Below are positions 13,060 to 17,044 of a stretch of DNA of 17,044 nucleotides, piece by piece. The position numbers and the translations under genes are program-made. The notes below the pieces were generated by a model, which worked only from the letters and a program-made list of their open reading frames with translations, did no database searches and was not told the origin of the DNA. How positions within the stretch are numbered: the first letter of the stretch is position 1; each line of letters opens with the position of its first letter. This stretch comes from a bacterium. GTDB lineage: Bacteria; UBA9089; CG2-30-40-21; SBAY01. The stretch is taken from contig JBFLYA010000047.1 of assembly GCA_040757115.1 (NCBI GenBank), forward strand, positions 4,788 to 21,831. The letters are read 5' to 3'.

Positions 13060-15063
13060 TTATCTGATGACCTCCAACACCTTTAAGAAAGCGGCTACTA
13101 TCTCCGGGTCAAATTGGCTACCCGCATTTTTCTTTAATTCTTTAATTGCCTCATCTTTAGACTTTGCCTTTCTATATGGTCTATCCGAAGTCATGGCATC
13201 ATAAGCATCTGCGACGGCAATTATTCGTGCTCCTAATGGAATCTTATCCATTAATAGTCCTGACGGATAACCACTTCCATCATATCGTTCGTGGTGATGT
13301 TTGATAATTGGGATTCCTCTTTTTAAAAATCCTAATGGCTTAATGATATTTACCGATGTCGTTGGATGCAATTTTATTTCATCCCATTCTTCTTGAGTTA
13401 ATGCCTCTGATTTAGATAGGATATAATCGCGAATGCCAATTTTACCAATATCGTGCAATTGGCAGGCATAGCGTATCAGTTCCTGCTCATCTTGTGGTAA
13501 GTTTAATTTCTTCGCTATCAGCATTGCATACTGAGCCACTCTCTCGGAATGACCTTTAGTATAATAATCTTTTGCCTCAATCGTCCCAACCAGAGCCCCC
13601 ATCGCTCCGATGTAGAGTGCCTGTAGATTTTTATTTAACTTAATGATTTCGTCTAATTTTTGATTCAACTCAACATTCTTTTTAGTCAGGGTATTAAGCA
13701 AATGTTTGTTCTTAAGTTCCAATCGTTGTTTTTCCAGACCTCTTTTAATTATCACACTTACTTTTTCCATCTCAAGTGGTTTTTCTAAATAGTCATAAGC
13801 ATCATACCGCAATGACTCAATTGCCGCTTCCATAGAGGAGTAACCCGTAATTATAATTACGACCGTATCTGCATATTTCGCTTTAATTTCCTTTAACACC
13901 TCTAATCCACTCATATCCGGCAATTTTATATCTAAAAGCACTAAATTAAATGATTTTTTCTTCATTTGTGCCAGAGCAGAATCTCCTGAATGGGCAATTG
14001 TTACCAGGTAACCCCATCTTTCTAAAAAATTGGAGAAGATGGAGCATATTCCCTGGTCATCATCAACTAATAAAATATTTTCTTTTTCTAACAACAAAGA
14101 CTCTGCTTTAGAATTATCCTTTTCTTCTCCCATTCTTTTATCCACGATATAATTTGAGCCAATGAAGGTTTTAGCATATTCTTTTAATTCTGCCCCTATA
14201 GTTGATACCTGGGCTAAATGTGTCAAATTCCGTTGTTTATTCGTGACTACGCCGATGGAAATACTCATAATAGGAAATTCTTCTTTTTCCCCTTTGCGAT
14301 TAAAGCCTAAAATGTAACCTCTTTCTTTATCTTCTGCTGAATATAAATCAGGGATTGCGGCATCAAATTCTTTAATAATTTCCTGGCAGATAATCTCAAT
14401 TCTGTCTGGATGACTAATAACGATAAAATCGTCTCCACCGATATGTCCGATAAAATCTTTTTCAGTTCCGACCTTCTGAACTGCATTTATAATTACCTTT
14501 GCGGTCAGTTTTATTGCCTCATCTCCTTTAGCAAAACCATAATGGTCATTAAACGCCTTAAAATTATCCACATCTAAAAAGCCAATAGCAAAAAGGTTCT
14601 TGCTCTTAATACAATTATTTATTTCCTCTCGAATACTATTATTTCCAGGGAGTTTACTAAGTGGATTGGAATCAATTCCTAAATAGGTGCGGTAGATAAT
14701 ACTTTCAAGGATAGCGATAAGTTCTTCTAAATCAAATGGTTTGACGATATATTCATCAATCCCCATCCTCCAGCCGGCAATTTCATCTTCTATGGTAGAT
14801 TTGGAACTCAAGATAATTATTGGTAAGTGTTTATGAACAGGGCTTTTTCTTATTTTCTTACAAACCTCATAACCACTCATCTCTGGCATTAAAATATCAA
14901 GGATAATCAGATGCGGAAGTCTCTCTTCTAATCTCTCTAATGCTTCCTTCCCGCTTTGAGCCGTAGTAACTTCATAACCTTTTACTTCTAACAGATTTCT
15001 AATCACTTCTAATATTTCCCATTCATCATCTACAACCAGGATATGTGTTTTTTCTTCCATCAT
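13060..15063 (-). CDS. REC-GGDEF-REC-HD-GYP response regulator (c-di-GMP phosphodiesterase-like)
   Basis: This 667-residue protein has four modules. REC1 (about 7-125) has phospho-acceptor Asp56 and Lys108. A GGDEF domain (about 132-310) has NPLSKLPGN and LDVDNFK with metal Asp164, and GGDDF at 209-213 in place of GGDEF. The usual RxxD inhibitory site before it reads TEKD. REC2 (about 329-445) has Asp378 and Lys428. A coiled linker (about 443-485) precedes the HD-GYP domain, with HD at 537-538 in LHDIGKIG, HHHERYDGSGYPSG (589-602) and AVADAYDAMTSDRPYR. The HD-GYP residues look complete, so it should hydrolyse c-di-GMP; the GGDEF half may be weak or a sensor. A soluble cytoplasmic protein is expected. 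The ATG at 15063 or 15060 lies at the promoter's expected start site. Confidence 0.92.
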   Translation of the reverse strand: MMEEKTHILVVDDEWEILEVIRNLLEVKGYEVTTAQSGKEALERLEERLPHLIILDILMPEMSGYEVCKKIRKSPVHKHLPIIILSSKSTIEDEIAGWRMGIDEYIVKPFDLEELIAILESIIYRTYLGIDSNPLSKLPGNNSIREEINNCIKSKNLFAIGFLDVDNFKAFNDHYGFAKGDEAIKLTAKVIINAVQKVGTEKDFIGHIGGDDFIVISHPDRIEIICQEIIKEFDAAIPDLYSAEDKERGYILGFNRKGEKEEFPIMSISIGVVTNKQRNLTHLAQVSTIGAELKEYAKTFIGSNYIVDKRMGEEKDNSKAESLLLEKENILLVDDDQGICSIFSNFLERWGYLVTIAHSGDSALAQMKKKSFNLVLLDIKLPDMSGLEVLKEIKAKYADTVVIIITGYSSMEAAIESLRYDAYDYLEKPLEMEKVSVIIKRGLEKQRLELKNKHLLNTLTKKNVELNQKLDEIIKLNKNLQALYIGAMGALVGTIEAKDYYTKGHSERVAQYAMLIAKKLNLPQDEQELIRYACQLHDIGKIGIRDYILSKSEALTQEEWDEIKLHPTTSVNIIKPLGFLKRGIPIIKHHHERYDGSGYPSGLLMDKIPLGARIIAVADAYDAMTSDRPYRKAKSKDEAIKELKKNAGSQFDPEIVAAFLKVLEVIR

Positions 15064-15070
15064 ATCTTTA

Positions 15071-15099
15071 ATTATACTCTAATATTTTATATTTGTCAA
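15071..15099 (-). promoter_or_regulatory. Consensus sigma70 promoter for the regulator gene
   Basis: On the minus strand TTGACA (15094-15099) and TATAAT (15071-15076) are both perfect consensus, with a 17-bp spacer. The transcript would begin near 15064, essentially at the start codon (15063 or 15060), so the mRNA would be leaderless or nearly so. No ribosome-binding site is visible upstream. Confidence 0.75.
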
Positions 15100-15107
15100 A
15101 TAAATTC

Positions 15108-15136
15108 TTGACTAATGGGTTTATTTTGAGTATACT
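15108..15136 (+). promoter_or_regulatory. Sigma70-type promoter for hisD
   Basis: TTGACT (15108-15113) and TATACT (15131-15136) have a 17-bp spacer. Transcription would start near 15143 and include the tandem-armed repeat in a leader of about 250 bases before the hisD ATG. It is divergent from the regulator promoter, and the -35 boxes are 8 bases apart. Confidence 0.65.
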
Positions 15137-15155
15137 TTATAGGTAACTGGTAATT

Positions 15156-15356
15156 TATAGTAAGTATTAACCAAAAGTTCACATTAGTATTGTTGATGGT
15201 TGATAGTTGATGGTTGATGGTTGATAGTCTATGAAACTATAAACTATCAACTATAAACTATAAACTATCAACTATCAACTATAAACTATAAACTATCAAC
15301 TATCAACCCTGTTGCTATATCTGTTCTATGAGAAAATTTCGTTAATAACTACTATA
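15156..15356 (+). repeat. Tandem-armed hairpin repeat, copy 2
   Basis: Shares both flanks with 1284-1428, but the arms are longer: the left arm has more GTTGATG/GTTGATA words and the right arm more CTATCAACTATAAA words. The TCTATGA loop is retained. In the hisD transcript it would be a long 5' hairpin ending about 40 bases before the start codon. Confidence 0.75.
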
Positions 15357-15396
15357 ATTAACCACAACCACTATGACACAAAAAGGAGATTGCAAA

Positions 15397-16665
15397 ATGG
15401 AAATACTTAGATTTGAAGAAGATAACGAAAGGATTAAAAAAGTTCTTGAGCGGTCTAACATCAATCTCATTGATGAAGGAATAAAACAAAAGGTAGAAGA
15501 GATTGTTTGTGAGGTGCGGAATTCAGGTGATACCGCATTATTAAAATATACAGCGTTGTTTGATGGAGTAAAATTAGATGATTTAAAGGTTAGCCCGGAT
15601 GAATTTTTAGTGGATAATGAATTTCTGCAGAATCTTGAATTGGCGGCGACAAACATTACCAACTTCCATAAACATCAATCCTTTAATTCCTGGACAGTTT
15701 CAAGGGAAGATGGTGTGATTTTAGGACAATGCTATCGACCAATGGAAATAGTTGGGATTTATGTTCCGGGTGGTCGGGCACCGTATGTTTCAACGGTGTT
15801 AATGACGGCTATCCCGGCTAAAGTGGCAGGGGTAAAAAAGATTATTCTTTGCACACCTCCTGACAAAAATGGCAAGATTAATCCTTATATTTTGGCGGCA
15901 AGTAAGTTAGCCCGGGTAGATGAGATTTATAAAGTTGGCGGAGCACAGGCAATTGCCGCATTAGCCTTTGGCACTGCCACTATTCCTAAAGTTGACAAGA
16001 TTGTTGGACCGGGGAATATCTATGTTACTCTGGCAAAAAAAATAGTCTTTGGTGAGGTAGATATTGATATGGTGGCAGGACCAACTGAGGTAGTAGTTAT
16101 TGCTGATGCACAGGCTAATCCAGAATTTATCGCCGCTGATTTACTCTCGCAGGCAGAACATGACCCACTCTCATTAGCGGTTCTTCTTACTACCTCTTCA
16201 GATTTAGCCAATCTTGTTTTAAATAAGGTTGAATCACAGTCAAAATTACTTTCTCATCAGGAAACACTCAAACACTCCCTTGATAATTTAACCATTATTA
16301 TCACCCAAACCTTACAGGAGGCGATTAACATATCCAACCAATTTGCCCCAGAACATTTAGAACTACATATTAAAAATCCGATGGAAATATTAGGGAATAT
16401 TGAACATGCCGGGGCAATATTTCTTGGTGAATATTCACCCGAATCTGTGGGTGATTATTTTGCTGGACCAAGTCATGTTTTGCCAACCTGTAAATCCGCA
16501 CGGTTCTTTTCACCACTTGGCGTAGAAGACTTTTTAAAACGCTCAAGTATCATCTCTTACACGAAACAGGCATTGCTTAAATACGGACAGGAGATTATTA
16601 ATCTGGCTAATTTAGAGGGTTTCGACGGTCATGCCAATGCGGTTAAGGTAAGATTAGAAAAGTGA
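15397..16665 (+). CDS. hisD: Histidinol dehydrogenase
   Basis: This 422-residue enzyme catalyses the last two steps of histidine synthesis, NAD-dependent oxidation of L-histidinol to L-histidine, in the cytoplasm. Family motifs are present throughout: YVPGGRAPYVSTVLMTAIPA, KVGGAQAIAALAFGT, KIVGPGNIYVTLAKK, MVAGPTEVVVIAD and DLLSQAEHDP (zinc-ligand Gln and His). FAPEHLELH carries the catalytic Glu-His pair. SVGDYFAGPSHVLPT holds a zinc-ligand Asp, and the C-terminal FDGHANAVKVRL the last zinc-ligand His. The length fits the family (about 430). ATG 15397 is chosen because AAGGAGAT lies 6-10 bases upstream; an ATG at 15373 in the same frame has no such site. It is the only plus-strand gene and has no histidine-pathway neighbour here. 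Confidence 0.97.
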   Translation: MEILRFEEDNERIKKVLERSNINLIDEGIKQKVEEIVCEVRNSGDTALLKYTALFDGVKLDDLKVSPDEFLVDNEFLQNLELAATNITNFHKHQSFNSWTVSREDGVILGQCYRPMEIVGIYVPGGRAPYVSTVLMTAIPAKVAGVKKIILCTPPDKNGKINPYILAASKLARVDEIYKVGGAQAIAALAFGTATIPKVDKIVGPGNIYVTLAKKIVFGEVDIDMVAGPTEVVVIADAQANPEFIAADLLSQAEHDPLSLAVLLTTSSDLANLVLNKVESQSKLLSHQETLKHSLDNLTIIITQTLQEAINISNQFAPEHLELHIKNPMEILGNIEHAGAIFLGEYSPESVGDYFAGPSHVLPTCKSARFFSPLGVEDFLKRSSIISYTKQALLKYGQEIINLANLEGFDGHANAVKVRLEK

Positions 16666-16677
16666 AGAAAGTGAGCA

Positions 16678-16862
16678 ACCGTTCAGGTGGTAATTTACCG
16701 CAGAGACGCAGAGGAACAGAGAAGACATGGAAATAAATCAGATAACAGAAAAGATTATTGAGGTAATCTTTGTAATACATAGGACATCAAAACCTTGCAC
16801 TGATGAAAATCAGGGATGGAATTGTTGCCTCTCCTAAATAGATTTTCCCCTCTTGAGAGGGG
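16678..16862 (+). repeat. Gene-end dispersed repeat, copy 2
   Basis: Begins with AACCGTTCAG 13 bases past the hisD stop and follows the same order as the copy at 12386-12631. It carries CTGAT-GAAA-ATCAG (16800-16813) and the terminal hairpin CCCCTCT-TG-AGAGGGG (16847-16862). The terminal stem has different bases from copy 1 but is equally well paired. A run of five T bases follows about 11 bases later, so it could serve as a loose terminator for hisD. Confidence 0.7.
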
Positions 16863-16921
16863 TTAGAGGTGTGTTTTTCTCTGCGTCTCTGTGTCTCTGC
16901 GGTGAAGAGTTACTCAGCAAT

Positions 16922-17044
16922 TCTCGGTGAATTTTTAGAGACTGAATTCACCTATGTTTAGGAGAGATAGAAAAAAATATTTTTCGTAAAGATTTTGAGA
17001 GGAAAATAAGGAATAATGAGTCTCTATCTAATTTTTCACCGAGA
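16922..17044. repeat. Large inverted repeat reaching the window edge
   Basis: TCTCGGTGAA (16922-16931) and TTCACCGAGA (17035-17044) are perfect inverted ends. AGAGACT (16937-16943) and AGTCTCT (17019-17025) extend the pairing. The enclosed 75 bases are AT-rich. The right part carries ATGAGTCTCTAT, also found on the minus strand of 3367-3378 beside a stem-motif element. The arms may extend beyond the window. Just upstream (16863-16921) there are only TCTCTGCGTCTCTGTG-type words. Confidence 0.55.

Noticed and set aside
17016-17044. Possible gene start ATG near the right edge after AAGGA
   Set aside because: The bases form the right arm of an inverted repeat, spacing to AAGGA is too short, and only nine codons are visible.

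Overview
The window is AT-rich bacterial DNA, probably from an uncultured diderm lineage. It carries type II secretion and Tad-type pilus parts, a secreted protein with a signal peptide, and a fused siroheme-decarboxylase-like protein. Intergenic DNA is unusually rich in dispersed repeats and hairpins. I cannot assign a phylum from sequence alone. Twelve protein genes are supported: eleven on the minus strand, and only hisD on the plus strand.

Layout. (1) 1-199 (-): N-terminus of a secreted repeat protein. (2) 200-1440: gene-free, with a promoter-bearing dispersed repeat (540-706), an elaborately self-complementary stretch (about 800-1120) and a tandem-armed hairpin repeat (1284-1428). (3) 1449-5670 (-): glycosyltransferase 2, FAD-dependent oxidoreductase, a 370-base structured gap, ATP-grasp enzyme, HAD hydrolase; probably a surface-glycan or small-molecule decoration cluster. 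(4) 5671-6458: repeats, including a second copy of the promoter-bearing repeat. (5) 6459-9978 (-): coiled-coil membrane protein, then the tight run gspG, AhbA/AhbB-like fusion, acyl-CoA ligase-like enzyme. (6) 10357-11910 (-): TadG-like protein. (7) 11911-12631: repeats. (8) 12630-15063 (-): REC-GGDEF-REC-HD-GYP regulator followed by a TadE-like pseudopilin 1 nt later. (9) 15071-15136: two divergent sigma70-type promoters, one for the regulator (nearly leaderless) and one for hisD. (10) 15397-16665 (+): hisD. (11) 16678-17044: a dispersed repeat and a large inverted repeat reaching the window edge.

How the genes fit together. The regulator and TadE probably share a transcript, and TadG-like lies downstream, which suggests c-di-GMP control of a Tad-type surface structure. 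The gspG, decarboxylase-like and ligase-like genes are translationally packed although their products belong to different pathways. hisD stands alone, without other histidine genes.

The most notable content is non-coding. There is a ~167-bp repeat with a conserved 17-bp-spaced promoter that fires toward a downstream gene in both copies. There are three copies of a stem motif built on GGTTTTCTCT/AGAGAAAACC. About nine hairpins have arms made of short tandem words, different words at each locus. A gene-end element occurs in two copies, with a GAAA-looped hairpin and compensatory base changes. All of these were found by eye; no alignment, folding program or database search was run.
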